DNA of 64,000 nucleotides from Chitinophagaceae bacterium (GCA_016717285.1 JADKFU010000002.1:340811-404810), one strand, 5' to 3'; shown: positions 26,823 through 37,159, counted from the first letter of the stretch. Notes: generated by a model from the sequence alone, not told the origin. Program-made: numbers and translations.

Positions 26823-28922
26823 TTATTCCTTAATGAACTTCTTCACATCAGGATGATGAATTCCATCATCTATTTTAAGAAGGTAGATTCCGGCAGGCCA
26901 TGACGCAGTATTTACCGTAAACAGATCTTTTTCTTCACTGTCAAATTCAGTTTCAAACATTACGTTGCCGACCATATTTACTATGGTAATGTTTGCAACC
27001 AACGGCTCCTCAAAAGAAATATTCAACACATCAACGGATGGAACCGGGAAAATGCTAACCTGATGCTGCAACTGGTTTTGTTCGTAAGCTATTTTTTGAG
27101 GTGGCGTTGTAAATGTATCCAGTTCAGAATAGGGTGACTTTTTTAAAGGAGAAGAAGCGCATATTGTCTGAACCTGCCATTCGTAAGCAGTCGAAGGTAA
27201 TAATCCCGTCAATTGAACCTTATTTTTTGTTATACCCGTTACAGTAGTCCAGTTGGAAGGTCCCAGCGGACGGTATCTTAACTTATATTTTTTAACGCCC
27301 GTTGCCGGTGCCCATGAAAGCGTGGTTTTGGAAGGTTTTGGATTTGCAGTCATGGTATATCCGGTAATCCTGCTGCATGGGTCCCAATCGTATTTATGTA
27401 CCCTGTAACTTTTTTGACCAATCGAATCGAAGCTCATTTCCCAAACTATGTTTTTATTGTAGTCCACCTCTGTCTGGTTGGGCACACCATTGGCAACCAG
27501 GCCCCAGTCAATCATTGTATTTCCATTGGGCAATCGTTGGGCATTACCGGTAGCAGTGCCGTAAACTTTAATTCCGTTTACATCCGGATGCTCGTAGTAC
27601 CAGACGAGTGTTGCCGTTTTATTTATTTCATCCAGTTGATATTCTTTTGCGCTGGAAACTTGTGGCGTCATTTTATTCCCATTGTTGAAAATGGTGATAT
27701 TGCCATTTTCAATTCTGCGCAGATCGTGCTGGGAAGCAAAATGTTTAACATTGTTATCATTTATGAATGTAAATTGATTATTCTCTCCACCCATCCGCCA
27801 AATGATTTCGCCGGTTTCACGGTTGATCTTCGTCAGTTCATCCATGTTTCTGCAGGAGATCAGGATATTCCCGTCAAAGTCACGCTCCACTGAATTTCCA
27901 TGTACATAATCAACATTCAGATTAGTAAGCGGTGTATATTGATTAGCATCCGTAAACTGAAAATGATCTTCACTGCGCCATTCAAATACAACCTCCTTGT
28001 TTTGATCCAATTCCTGCAATACCAGGTATTGAACCACTGCATTTGTCAATCCACCATATGCCGTCATATCGGTAACTGTATTTTCATAGGCCTGAAGCAA
28101 AATGTGACCATCAGGATACATCATTACATCATGATCATTGGTTGATAATTCATATCCGTTTTTACACTGCGCAGAATCTATAAGATTGTAATTTGAATCC
28201 AGGATCATCCACATTGCCTTATCTCTTGAGAAATAGGAAAGGTATCCGCTTGCATTTAATTTAAAATCCCGGCCATTCTGCCCCACATCTTTTGCCCAAA
28301 CCATGTCGCCGTTGTTCTCAATAATGGTAGTGAAGGAATTGGTTGCCGGATCTGGGCCCGTTTGATCTTCATGATTAGAATAAAAAATACGGCCCGGCGC
28401 CGGATTATTATTGATGCTGATTGTGTATGTGGGCATTGAATCTAAAGGATAGGTAATCTTTTGAGCATCCTTCTTGGAGGGATCATAACCATATTCATCA
28501 ATAAAATTTTGAAGCTTAGCGAGCCTGATCAGTTTCTCCTGTTCACCCGAAGTTTTTGCACGTATTCCAAAGCTGAAAGTGATGCCATTGATTTTCTCTC
28601 CATTCTCCTTTAATAGTGTTGAGTGCACATTTACCGTTACAGTTTCCTCAAAGAAAAATGGCACTTCAGGTTTTACAATGATGGTTTTATCGTCATCAGA
28701 CAACAGTGCCGTCCAATTGTGTTTGCCACTTTTTGATCCTGTTATTTCCACAAATTGCTGATTGTTTATTGATTCACGATCCATTGCATTGCCATTTTTC
28801 AGCAGGATAGTAGTCTGAGGATGATGCGAGGACGAGCCGGGCAAAGGATTAACGTAATTAAATTGCGCAAATAGTATCTTCGAAAAGAGGCAGCAGGAGA
28901 GGAGGGTAACCGTAAATTTCAT
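26823..28922 (-). CDS. Secreted arylsulfotransferase-like protein with FnIII and T9SS sorting domain
   Basis: This 699-residue exported protein resembles PAPS-independent aryl-sulfate sulfotransferases (ASST, beta-propeller). Seen: signal peptide (CCLFSKILFAQ), an N-terminal beta domain to about residue 130, then propeller blades with NNGDMVWAKDVG, NDHDVMMYPDGHILLQA, VDYVHGNSVERDFDGNILIS, INRETGEIIWRMGG, HFASQHDLRRIENGNITIF and GNAQRLPNGNTMIDWG. The HDLRRI-NGN segment is typical of the family. A fibronectin III domain (about 515-600) and a T9SS sorting domain (VSIFPVPSVDVLNISF ... VKKFIKE) follow. The substrate is unknown and activity is not proven; surface localisation by the T9SS is inferred. 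Confidence 0.83.
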   Translation of the reverse strand: MKFTVTLLSCCLFSKILFAQFNYVNPLPGSSSHHPQTTILLKNGNAMDRESINNQQFVEITGSKSGKHNWTALLSDDDKTIIVKPEVPFFFEETVTVNVHSTLLKENGEKINGITFSFGIRAKTSGEQEKLIRLAKLQNFIDEYGYDPSKKDAQKITYPLDSMPTYTISINNNPAPGRIFYSNHEDQTGPDPATNSFTTIIENNGDMVWAKDVGQNGRDFKLNASGYLSYFSRDKAMWMILDSNYNLIDSAQCKNGYELSTNDHDVMMYPDGHILLQAYENTVTDMTAYGGLTNAVVQYLVLQELDQNKEVVFEWRSEDHFQFTDANQYTPLTNLNVDYVHGNSVERDFDGNILISCRNMDELTKINRETGEIIWRMGGENNQFTFINDNNVKHFASQHDLRRIENGNITIFNNGNKMTPQVSSAKEYQLDEINKTATLVWYYEHPDVNGIKVYGTATGNAQRLPNGNTMIDWGLVANGVPNQTEVDYNKNIVWEMSFDSIGQKSYRVHKYDWDPCSRITGYTMTANPKPSKTTLSWAPATGVKKYKLRYRPLGPSNWTTVTGITKNKVQLTGLLPSTAYEWQVQTICASSPLKKSPYSELDTFTTPPQKIAYEQNQLQHQVSIFPVPSVDVLNISFEEPLVANITIVNMVGNVMFETEFDSEEKDLFTVNTASWPAGIYLLKIDDGIHHPDVKKFIKE

Positions 28923-29283
28923 AGCTAATTTTTTTGAAGCAGGTTATTACAAATTGCTTATTTATGCTCACGAATTTAAAAATACGAATTTGTTTTTTTC
29001 AAAATCAACATTGTTTAGTGTCTTTCTTATACGAACAGTGTTTCCCCGTACACAGTCTTTAAAACTGACCTTTGGGGCTCTTTATTAAAACAAGTCGCTT
29101 GAAGACAATTATTTGTCGAACAATCCCGCTCTTTTGCCGAAATGTTGACTAATGGCAGGTATTTCCTGTAAACCCTGTTATCTTTGCGCGCCAAAAATAA
29201 GACATAGGATATTTTTAATCGCAAACATTTCCTTTGAATTAATTTTCAAACTCTTTGCCAACTAAACCATTTCCCTTTACTAC
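28923..29283. other. Divergent intergenic region with one -7-like element
   Basis: These 361 AT-rich bases separate the arylsulfotransferase-like gene (-) from the M13 peptidase gene (+). A perfect -7 box TATCTTTG lies at 29179-29186 on the plus strand, about 95 bases before the peptidase start, but without a correctly spaced TTG. I see no RNA gene, hairpin terminator or credible ORF; the 65-residue minus ORF inside has no recognisable features. Confidence 0.4.
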
Positions 29284-31329
29284 ATGAAGAAATTACTGCT
29301 TGCTCCCCTCGCAGGGATGTTGTTCGTTATTTCGTGCACACCTGCTAAAAAAGAGATGCCTAAAGAATACACGGCGATTGATGTTTCGGCTTTTGATTCA
29401 TCATACAGTCCGGTACAGGATTTTTATGAGTACATCAATGCAAAATGGGTGAAAAACAATCCCATACCTGCCACTGAAAGTTCATGGAGAGCTTTTGAGG
29501 TAGTGGATGATTCTGTAAAAAGCAAAGTAAGGAAGGTGTTGGAAGCTGCGGCTTCAGATAAGAATGCCGCAAAAGGAAGCAGTGCCCAGAAAGTGGGAGA
29601 TTTCTTTTCAACGGGCATGGACTCCGTGGCCATTGAACAGGCCGGCATTACCCCACTTAAACCCTGGTTTGATTCCATCGCAGCGTTTAAAACCACTGAC
29701 GATGTAATCAGGTTTACGGCTCAATCGAACCTTGTAAATTCAACAGCATTGCTGGCATGTTATGTAGAGCAGGATCAGAAAGACAGTAAGAAATATATAC
29801 TCTATATGACTCAGACAGGTATTGGTCTTCCCGACAGGGATTATTATTTTCTAACGGATGCGAAGTCCAGGCAGATCAGGGATGAATACGTAAAGCATAT
29901 TGCCAAATACTTTACGATGATGAATGTTGACCAGGCCATGGCAGAAAAAAATGCGGCTGCAATTATTGGCATTGAAACAGGTCTGGCAAAAGCTTCGATG
30001 ACGAGAGTTCAGCAGCGTGATCCATATGCGACTTACAATAAAATGTCAGTAGCAGATTTGTATAAAAATTATCCGGTTATTAACTGGGATGTCTATTTCA
30101 AATCTCTCTCGCTGAAAAACTTTGACTCGCTGATTGTAAGTCAGCCATTGTATTTGAAGCAAGCAAATGAAGCATTGAAATCAGTGAGCATTGAGGATTG
30201 GAAGACCTACTTTACTTTCCATTTAATAAATGGAGCAGCATCAAATCTGAGCGCCGCTTATGCAGCGGAAGATTTTAATTTTTACAGCAAAACCATTCGT
30301 GGAATAGAACAGATCGATCCAAGATGGAAGCGCATACAGGATCTTGAAAATTATTGCCTCGGGGAATTGGTTGGACAGGAATATGTGAAAACCAACTTCG
30401 CACCTGAGTCTAAAACAAGAATGCTCGAGATGATACACAATCTCTTAGATGCATACAGTGAACGAATAGCAAAACTGGATTGGATGCAAGACAGCACCAA
30501 GCTGTATGCACAAAAGAAATTGAGTCAGATTACAATCAAAGTAGGGTATCCTGATAAGTGGCGCGACTATTCAACGGTGGAAATTGACAAGGGCCCTTTT
30601 ATCCTGAATGTAGCCCGTGCCATTGAATTTGAAAGCCATAGAAACCTCAATAAACTGGGAACTACAGTTGACCGCACTGAATGGGGAATGACACCACAAA
30701 CGGTGAATGCTTATTATAACCCGGTAAATAATGAAATCGTATTTCCTGCTGCTATTCTTCAACCTCCTTTCTTTTATGCTGATGGTGATGATGCTGTAAA
30801 CTACGGTGGCATCGGTGCTGTGATTGGTCATGAAGTTACACATGGTTTTGATGACCAGGGAAGACGTTATGATGCGGAAGGTAACCTGAGAGACTGGTGG
30901 ACAAAAGCAGATGGAGAACAATATGATGCCCGTACAAAACTTATCACTGAACAATTCAACACTTATTCTCCGATTGATAGCTTCTTCATCAATGGCGCAT
31001 TAACTCAAGGAGAAAATATTGCGGATTTGGGCGGACTGACTATTTCCTATAACGCGTTTAAGAATGCTGCTCCGAAAAATTCACAGGATACCATGATCAT
31101 AAAAGGGCTTACACCTGATCAGCGTTTCTTTATCAGCTTTGCAAAAGTCTGGGCAGGATCATTTCGTCCGGAAGAACAAAAGCGCAGGTTAGTGATGGAT
31201 CCTCATTCACCTGGTAAATATCGCGTAATCGGTACACTGTCCAATATGCCCGAATTCTACCAGGCATTTGGTGTGAAAGAAGGCGACAAAATGTATCGTC
31301 CGGATTCTGTTCGTGGTAAAGTATGGTAG
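29284..31329 (+). CDS. pepO: M13-family zinc metallopeptidase (neprilysin/PepO-like) lipoprotein
   Basis: This is a zinc endopeptidase of the M13 family, predicted to be a lipoprotein (FVISCTPAKK, lipid Cys at residue 18). The active-site HEVTH motif is His516-Glu517 ... His520 in IGHEVTHGFDDQGRRYD, and the third zinc ligand is Glu577 in GENIADLGGL. Other family signatures are NAYYNPVNNEIVFPAAIL and DPHSPGKYRVIGTLSNMPEFYQAF near the C-terminus. The length (681 residues) is typical. It hydrolyses peptides, probably in the periplasm or at the cell surface. It is a single-gene unit with its own terminator. Confidence 0.93.
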   Translation: MKKLLLAPLAGMLFVISCTPAKKEMPKEYTAIDVSAFDSSYSPVQDFYEYINAKWVKNNPIPATESSWRAFEVVDDSVKSKVRKVLEAAASDKNAAKGSSAQKVGDFFSTGMDSVAIEQAGITPLKPWFDSIAAFKTTDDVIRFTAQSNLVNSTALLACYVEQDQKDSKKYILYMTQTGIGLPDRDYYFLTDAKSRQIRDEYVKHIAKYFTMMNVDQAMAEKNAAAIIGIETGLAKASMTRVQQRDPYATYNKMSVADLYKNYPVINWDVYFKSLSLKNFDSLIVSQPLYLKQANEALKSVSIEDWKTYFTFHLINGAASNLSAAYAAEDFNFYSKTIRGIEQIDPRWKRIQDLENYCLGELVGQEYVKTNFAPESKTRMLEMIHNLLDAYSERIAKLDWMQDSTKLYAQKKLSQITIKVGYPDKWRDYSTVEIDKGPFILNVARAIEFESHRNLNKLGTTVDRTEWGMTPQTVNAYYNPVNNEIVFPAAILQPPFFYADGDDAVNYGGIGAVIGHEVTHGFDDQGRRYDAEGNLRDWWTKADGEQYDARTKLITEQFNTYSPIDSFFINGALTQGENIADLGGLTISYNAFKNAAPKNSQDTMIIKGLTPDQRFFISFAKVWAGSFRPEEQKRRLVMDPHSPGKYRVIGTLSNMPEFYQAFGVKEGDKMYRPDSVRGKVW

Positions 31330-31401
31330 CAGTAATTAATGTAGGTATCCATTGAAGTAAACCATCAATAAGAAACGATTAGAATTTCAATGAGTAAGAA
31401 G

Positions 31402-31428
31402 ACATCCCGGCCACGTCGGGATGTTTTC
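31402..31428 (+). terminator. Terminator of the M13 peptidase gene
   Basis: ACATCCCG (31402-31409) pairs with CGGGATGT (31417-31424) around a 7-base loop, followed by TTTT. It lies about 70 bases after the stop codon. Confidence 0.75.
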
Positions 31429-31462
31429 ATTTCAAACAAGCCGGTTTGGAATTTTAAACAGT

Positions 31463-31500
31463 ATTCTTTGTGTCTTTGCGAATCCTTTGCGTCCTTTGCA
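31463..31500. repeat. Short-period CTTTG cluster upstream of purK
   Basis: CTTTG(T/C)(G/A) occurs four times, with TTTG at 31467, 31475, 31486 and 31495, i.e. 8, 11 and 9 bases apart. It lies between the peptidase terminator and the purK start. A related cluster occurs at 49797-49855. The TTTG core is the same as in the -7 promoter box, so it could tune transcription, but it may equally be a dispersed intergenic micro-repeat. Confidence 0.55.
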
Positions 31501-31525
31501 TTGGCGCAGAAGCGCTGCTGACCTT

Positions 31526-32692
31526 ATGAAAAATAAACCGGTGATAGGAGTGATTGGCGGTGGACAGCTTGGCCGTATGTTTATTGAAGAAGCGTTGCGT
31601 TATAATATTGATTGCATCATTGTGGATGCAGATAAAGATTGTCCCGCATCAGTAATTGCCCACGATCACATTGTTGGAAGCATTGCCGAAGCCGGCCCAA
31701 TCAGGCGCTTGGGCGAGGTAGCAGATGTGCTTACCTACGAGATCGAACATATCTATACAGCACCTTTGTTTCAATTGCAGAAGGAAGGCAAGACGCTGAT
31801 TCCATCTCCGCAAATTCTTCAAATTGTTCAGGACAAAGGATTGCAGAAACAATTTTACGCTGATCATAATATACCGACTGCAAAATTTCAATTGGTAAAT
31901 AATGAAACAGAATGGGCAGCGGTAATTAAATCTTTTCGCTGGAAAAAATTTGTGGCGAAATCGCGAAAAGAAGGATATGATGGCAAAGGCGTGCAGGTAA
32001 TGAATGCCGATGATGTTTTAAAGCTCGGAAATATTCCTTTTAAAACTCCGGCAGTGCTTGAGGCATTTATTGATTGTAAAAAAGAGATTTCCATAATCGT
32101 TGCAAGAGATAAACAAGGCGCAATTACTTGTTTCCCGCCAGTGGAAATGGAATTTGATCCTGTTGCCAATTTAGTTACGATGCTGGTCTGTCCTGCTTCA
32201 CTGAAAAAAAATTTGCTAAAGAAAGCGACTGAGATTGCAACCCATGTAGTAGAATCCATGAGCGGTGTAGGACTTTTTGCTATCGAATTGTTTTTGGATC
32301 ACGCTGACCGTTGGTATGTAAATGAAATGGCACCGCGTCCCCACAACAGTGGCCATCATACTATTGAAGCCTGTTATACCTCGCAGTACGAACAGCTATT
32401 GCGGATACTCTTAGGTCTTCCATTGGGAAGCACTGCCCTTATTAAACCTGCGGTGATGATTAACCTGCTCGGCCCAATGGATTTTTCAGGACCGTATTAT
32501 CTGGATGGATATGATGCCATTTTAAAAATGGAGGGTGTGTACGTTCATCTGTATGGAAAAAAGGAATCAAGGCCCATGCGAAAACTAGGACACATTACTA
32601 TTCTTGCTGGCACAGTAAAAGAAGCAAGGAAAAAAGCGAAGTGGGTGCAGCGCCACTGCAGCATAAGAAAATCAGGTGCAACTGAATCATAA
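31526..32692 (+). CDS. purK: 5-(carboxyamino)imidazole ribonucleotide synthase
   Basis: PurK uses ATP and bicarbonate to carboxylate AIR to N5-CAIR in de novo purine synthesis. The ATP-grasp protein begins KPVIGVIGGGQLGRMFIEEAL; I place the start at the ATG at 31526 because the 35 codons upstream look non-coding and overlap a TTTG repeat cluster. Other signatures: YEIEHIYTAPL, KSRKEGYDGKGVQV, FIDCKKEISIIVARD, NEMAPRPHNSGHHTIEAC. The product of about 388 residues is full length. purE follows after 67 bases on the same strand, an obvious functional pair. Confidence 0.95.
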   Translation: MKNKPVIGVIGGGQLGRMFIEEALRYNIDCIIVDADKDCPASVIAHDHIVGSIAEAGPIRRLGEVADVLTYEIEHIYTAPLFQLQKEGKTLIPSPQILQIVQDKGLQKQFYADHNIPTAKFQLVNNETEWAAVIKSFRWKKFVAKSRKEGYDGKGVQVMNADDVLKLGNIPFKTPAVLEAFIDCKKEISIIVARDKQGAITCFPPVEMEFDPVANLVTMLVCPASLKKNLLKKATEIATHVVESMSGVGLFAIELFLDHADRWYVNEMAPRPHNSGHHTIEACYTSQYEQLLRILLGLPLGSTALIKPAVMINLLGPMDFSGPYYLDGYDAILKMEGVYVHLYGKKESRPMRKLGHITILAGTVKEARKKAKWVQRHCSIRKSGATES

Positions 32693-32759
32693 ATCAAGCG
32701 ACCCGGTTTGCATGTGGGATTTTAATTTTTCAGATTTTCTTCACACCAAGTAACTGAAT

Positions 32760-33293
32760 ATGACAAATAATGAACAACCGCAGGTAGCCATTATCATGGG
32801 TTCCGACAGTGATTTGCAGGTAATGAAAGAAGCAGCTTCCATACTGGAAGAATTCAAGGTAAATTACCAGCTAACCATTGTTTCCGCGCACCGCACACCG
32901 GAACGAATGATGAGCTTTGCGAAATCTGCTGCCGGCCTGGGAATTAAAGTAATTATTGCGGGAGCCGGCGGCGCGGCACATTTACCCGGAATGGTTGCAT
33001 CCTTAACACACCTTCCTGTTATCGGCGTGCCGGTGCAATCGAAAGCCATGAGTGGAATTGATTCATTGTATTCGATTGTACAAATGCCGCAAGGGGTTCC
33101 AGTAGCTACTGTTGCAATTAACGGGGCATTTAATGCTGGTTTACTTGCGCTGCAGATCCTGGCACTTACTGATGGTGGTATCCTCTCGGAAAAATTGATT
33201 GCCTACAAAAACAAACTAAAAAATAGCGTAGAAGACAAGGCGCAGGAACTGGAGCATTCAGGATATAAAGAATACCTGAAAGAACATGATTGA
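32760..33293 (+). CDS. purE: N5-carboxyaminoimidazole ribonucleotide mutase
   Basis: PurE converts N5-CAIR to CAIR, the step after PurK. The 177-residue product shows the class I signature IIMGSDSDLQVMKEAA, VSAHRTPERMMSFA with the active-site His, IAGAGGAAHLPGMVASLT, and GVPVQSKAMSGIDSLYSIVQMP. It forms an octameric cytoplasmic enzyme in known cases. Co-directional with purK and probably co-transcribed; no terminator lies in the 67-base gap. No strong hairpin was seen after its stop. Confidence 0.96.
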   Translation: MTNNEQPQVAIIMGSDSDLQVMKEAASILEEFKVNYQLTIVSAHRTPERMMSFAKSAAGLGIKVIIAGAGGAAHLPGMVASLTHLPVIGVPVQSKAMSGIDSLYSIVQMPQGVPVATVAINGAFNAGLLALQILALTDGGILSEKLIAYKNKLKNSVEDKAQELEHSGYKEYLKEHD

Positions 33294-33459
33294 TATGGCT
33301 GCAGTGCGAGGGTGACTGTTTATTATTTTTTTTCCAATGATAAATATTGAAGCATAAAGCCAAGCCTTGTCAGGGCTGAATTGACTTCAAGGTATACTTC
33401 ATGCAGCATTGTAAGAGCAGAAAATCTCACCATAAAAGGAATCATCAATTATTAACCGA

Positions 33460-35767
33460 ATGACCAACCGAATGCAATTTTCACTTCAGCATAAATCATC
33501 CAGTCTTGTGCTCCTGATTTTGCTGATGATAATGGTTATTGCCTGGTGTTTCGGTCCGATGGTATTGCATCCCAATGATTATTATTTATCAGCCGGCGGA
33601 GATGGCATCAGGAATTATTATGCCGTGGCTTACTATGCAAAGTATGATGGTGGCCTGCATTTTACCGGGATGAATTATCCGTATGGTGAACATGTGATGT
33701 ACACTGACAATCAATTTCCGCTGGCATTTGCTATGAGCATCATACAATCAACTCTTTTTAATATTTCAGCTTATACAGTTGGCATCATCAACTATGTTAT
33801 GTTTATTTCATTGATACTATCTGCTGTTTTTTTATACCTGCTTCTTTATGAATTGAAAGTGAAATCGTGGTTTGCAATTCCTGCTGCAATTGCCATCACT
33901 ATTGTTTCACCACAATTGCAGCGGATGGGTGGCCATTACAGTTTGGCGTATGTTTTTTTTACGCCACTGTTGCTTTACCTGCTTTTTCATCTTCAGCAAT
34001 CCAAAAGAAAGGTGAAGTGGACATTGGTTCTTTCAGCGGTCATTATTTTTTTTGGCCTCACTCATCTTTATTACCTCGCGATGGCAGGCGCATTTATTTT
34101 ATGTTATGTGATGGTATCGGTGAACTTTGAATTTTTTTCGAACAAAAAAATCAGTGATCAGTCTATCTGGCCGTTGGCAACCGTCCTCATTGCATTTGTT
34201 TTTATTGAAGGAATTATATTTTTAACTGATCCTGTCACCGACCGGATAAAGATTCCGTATGGATTTTTTCAAAGCTATGCAACATCCGAAAGTGTTTTTA
34301 ATCCGCCTTCCTGGAGTTATTTAAAGAACCTGGGATTTACTAAAATCATCAGTCAGACTTCACAAGGATATGCTTATGTAGGAATTACAGTAGATATCGC
34401 GATTTCTTTATGCTCTTTGCTGCTCTTGTTGTTTATTTTTCACCGGCCAACTTTCAGAAAGATTATTCCCGGCATTCCCGGTTTCCTGATTATCGCTGTT
34501 ATAGCCTCCATTCCTGTATTGCTATTCTCGATGTGCCTGCCCTGGCGGTGGAACATGATGGAGCTGTTAAATCAATTTTCGTTTATCAGGCAATTCAGGG
34601 CACTCGACAGGTTTGCCTATGTTTTTATTATGTGATTTCGGTTTTCGCTGCGTTCGTTTTATTTAATTTCATCAATGCATTCTTTCAATGGAGTTTTAAA
34701 GCGGCCGGATGGATTGTTATAGTAGTTGTATTTGTGTTTTGGTTTGCAGATGGCTGGTCGAATCTGAAAACACTGAAAGATGCCTATCCGGGAAATAGTT
34801 ATGCGCGTGAATATTTTTCTGACGACAATTTTACAAACTGGCTTTCGGAGAAGGGTTATACAGTTAATGATTTCCAGGCCATCTTTCCATTGCCTTTTTA
34901 TCACATCGGATCAGAAAAACTTTGGATTGATCATCCGGTCAGTATGTATGTGTCTTCCTGGGCGTCACTGAATACGGGACTTCCAATTGTTGCAAGCTAT
35001 CTTGGCAGAACATCGGTTTCGCAGGCATCAAAACTGGTTCAGTTAACTGCTGACTCGCTGATGGAAAAGGAAATACTGAAGGATTTAAAAAGTGACAAAC
35101 CATTTTTAATAGTTACTTCGAATGAAGAACGTACTCCGTATGAAAAATTTCTGCTGAGCAAAGCTTCTTTCATCAATCAGCGTGGACCCTATTCGATGTA
35201 TCTTCTACCATTGAGTGCATTCAAAACAGAATTGACGACTGTCAGAAATATCTTTTCAAATAGAGATCAGTTGCTGAACAGGCAGGAGGGAAATTATTAC
35301 ACATCGAAACCTGATTCATCTGTGGTAATTAAATACAGTGCTGATCAGCAATCATTTTTAAGTGAAGTTCTGTCTGCTGATTCCGGAAGCATAAATCTCT
35401 TTGACGGAATGCTGAAGTCAGAAAATAAGGATTCGGTTTATGATGCTTCAGTATGGCTTAAACTATTTATGAATAATTATGCAAGTCCTGATTTGCATGT
35501 GCTGCAGTATAATACAGCAGGCAACATCATCAGCAATCAATATGCGCAAGCGAAAAGTACCCCCATATTTTGGAAGGATGGGCGAGGGTGAATATTCAAA
35601 TTGTGCTTGCTAAAGAATGTAGCAGGATAGAAATCGCGCTTACCTGTGAAGATAAGATCGCCGCTTGTCGTTTCCTGATAAGACCACTTGACACGGACGT
35701 ATATTATGAATTTGGAAAAGATGGGGCATTTGTGATGAATAACTTTCTGATTCCTCATTCACCATAG
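33460..35767 (+). CDS. Multi-pass membrane protein, GT-C glycosyltransferase-like (two one-base frameshifts)
   Basis: This unrecognised integral membrane protein appears in three frames: to 34635, then to 35591, then to 35767. Both joins are repaired by one extra base in a homopolymer: T5 at 34622-34626 (restoring FAYVFYYVISVFAAFV) and G3 at 35580-35582 (restoring FWKDGARVNIQIVLAKE). Repaired length is about 769 residues. The N-terminal part has about ten membrane helices and an early GGDGIRNYYAVAYY segment with an acidic residue in the first periplasmic loop, as in GT-C enzymes; the C-terminal third is soluble. Membrane-bound sugar or lipid transfer is a plausible guess only. The stop abuts the stop of the convergent GT-C-like gene at 35768. 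Confidence 0.65.
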
Positions 35768-37159
35768 CTACTTTTCGGGTGGAGCTACTTCGTTTTTGGT
35801 TCTGACCTTTTCAAAGCGCTCCATATCAGGTGCCACTAGAAGCGATTCCAATTTTTTCTCTTCCGACTCATTCAGTTTGATCCGTAGAAATGCAAACCAA
35901 TAAGCATCTTTTGACATGGAATCGTAGTGAATGATGGCATGCCGGTATTCAAAAGTTTGAATTTGACTGATTGTGCAAAGTAGTAAGGTGATAAGAAGGA
36001 GAGCGTATTTGCTCCATTTTACTTTGAACATTTGTTGATAGAATGCACCCATCGGCAAAGCAAGTAAAGCATAACTTTCAATGAAGGCGCGCAATCCATA
36101 ACTGCCGCCATACCACCACGACCACCAACTTAGCACTACATAAATATTTATGATGGTAAACAGTAAAACTGGAAGGAAAAACACACGGCAATATTTCCAC
36201 AGGAATACCAATCCGAAGAATCCGAATAGCATCATTGGTGTATATATAAACCATCCTTTTCTATAGCTAAATAAACCATCGAGTATCATCGGTTCTTTCC
36301 AGAGGAAACCTTCACCTACATACGAAAAGAAAATCCATTGCCCGGTCATATTTTTCCAATAAAGCATTTGGAAAAACAAGGGTAAGAAGAGAAATAAGGT
36401 CAGTAAAATAAGTTGATGCCAGTGCCTGGTCAAAAGGATGATTTTATTTTTGAAGGCGTCCCAGGTGGTTACTCCATAAAGCAGGGGAATTAATATAATT
36501 ATTCCATCTGTCGGACGGATAAGAATGGCTAAGCCGATAAAGAAACCAAGTTTAGCAGCAGTTGCCCATTCCTGAGACTTGTGCCATTTGATAGTGAAAT
36601 ACATGATGAGGATGAAAGTAAAAAACAGGTAAGCATGGCTCATCGGTTCGTGAACAGTATAATAAAAAAGATTGGTGCCAATTCCAATGCTTAGCAATAC
36701 AAGCGCTGTTACTCCTTCCTTAAAATAGTTCAGCAGTATTTTGCGGAGATAGAACATTCCCAGCGTGGTAAAAAAAATGCTGCTGAAGAGCAACATTAAC
36801 CTGTAAGGAGTGGAAAATCCATCTGGTGTGCCAAACAGTAAAGCATAAGTATGAGCTATAAAAAAAAACGGAGCATAATATAATGCCACACCCATGGTCA
36901 TCTTTATCACATTGTTGCCATTCGGTGCTTTGTTCGGCAAATATTTTTGGACGTACCATTCAGGATGTGCATCATAAAACTTTAGCGATAGATCTTTCTC
37001 TATGAAAATCGCCGGTAGGTAGCAATAATAATTTGTTACATCGTAACTGATGGGTGAGCGCCATCCACGAAAATTCCCAAGGTTTAGGGTGGTCCAGACA
37101 AAGACCACTGCCATCAACCAGCAGGACAGAAATGATATTGATTGAAAACTTTTTTTCAC
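35768..37159 (-). CDS. GT-C-like integral membrane glycosyltransferase family protein
   Basis: This 463-residue protein has about ten to twelve hydrophobic segments and the GT-C-like pattern of an early periplasmic loop (YDVTNYYCYLPAIFIEKDLSLKF) with an Asp, followed by FYYTVHEPMSHAYLFF and GLAILIRPTDGIIILIPLLYG, a segment frequent in the glycosyltransferase 39/PMT-like class of this phylum. WWSWWYGGSYGLRAF is in the last third. Such enzymes use polyprenyl-phosphate sugars to modify lipids or proteins at the periplasmic face. No substrate can be deduced. It is tail to tail with another membrane protein with no intervening base. Confidence 0.7.
   Translation of the reverse strand: MKKSFQSISFLSCWLMAVVFVWTTLNLGNFRGWRSPISYDVTNYYCYLPAIFIEKDLSLKFYDAHPEWYVQKYLPNKAPNGNNVIKMTMGVALYYAPFFFIAHTYALLFGTPDGFSTPYRLMLLFSSIFFTTLGMFYLRKILLNYFKEGVTALVLLSIGIGTNLFYYTVHEPMSHAYLFFTFILIMYFTIKWHKSQEWATAAKLGFFIGLAILIRPTDGIIILIPLLYGVTTWDAFKNKIILLTRHWHQLILLTLFLFLPLFFQMLYWKNMTGQWIFFSYVGEGFLWKEPMILDGLFSYRKGWFIYTPMMLFGFFGLVFLWKYCRVFFLPVLLFTIINIYVVLSWWSWWYGGSYGLRAFIESYALLALPMGAFYQQMFKVKWSKYALLLITLLLCTISQIQTFEYRHAIIHYDSMSKDAYWFAFLRIKLNESEEKKLESLLVAPDMERFEKVRTKNEVAPPEK

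Noticed and set aside
29027..29224. Minus-strand 65-residue ORF in the intergenic region
   Set aside because: No start signal, no recognisable features, and AT-rich random-like sequence.
34410..35591. Independent gene after the membrane protein
   Set aside because: The frame starts inside the first coding region and one extra T joins the two parts.
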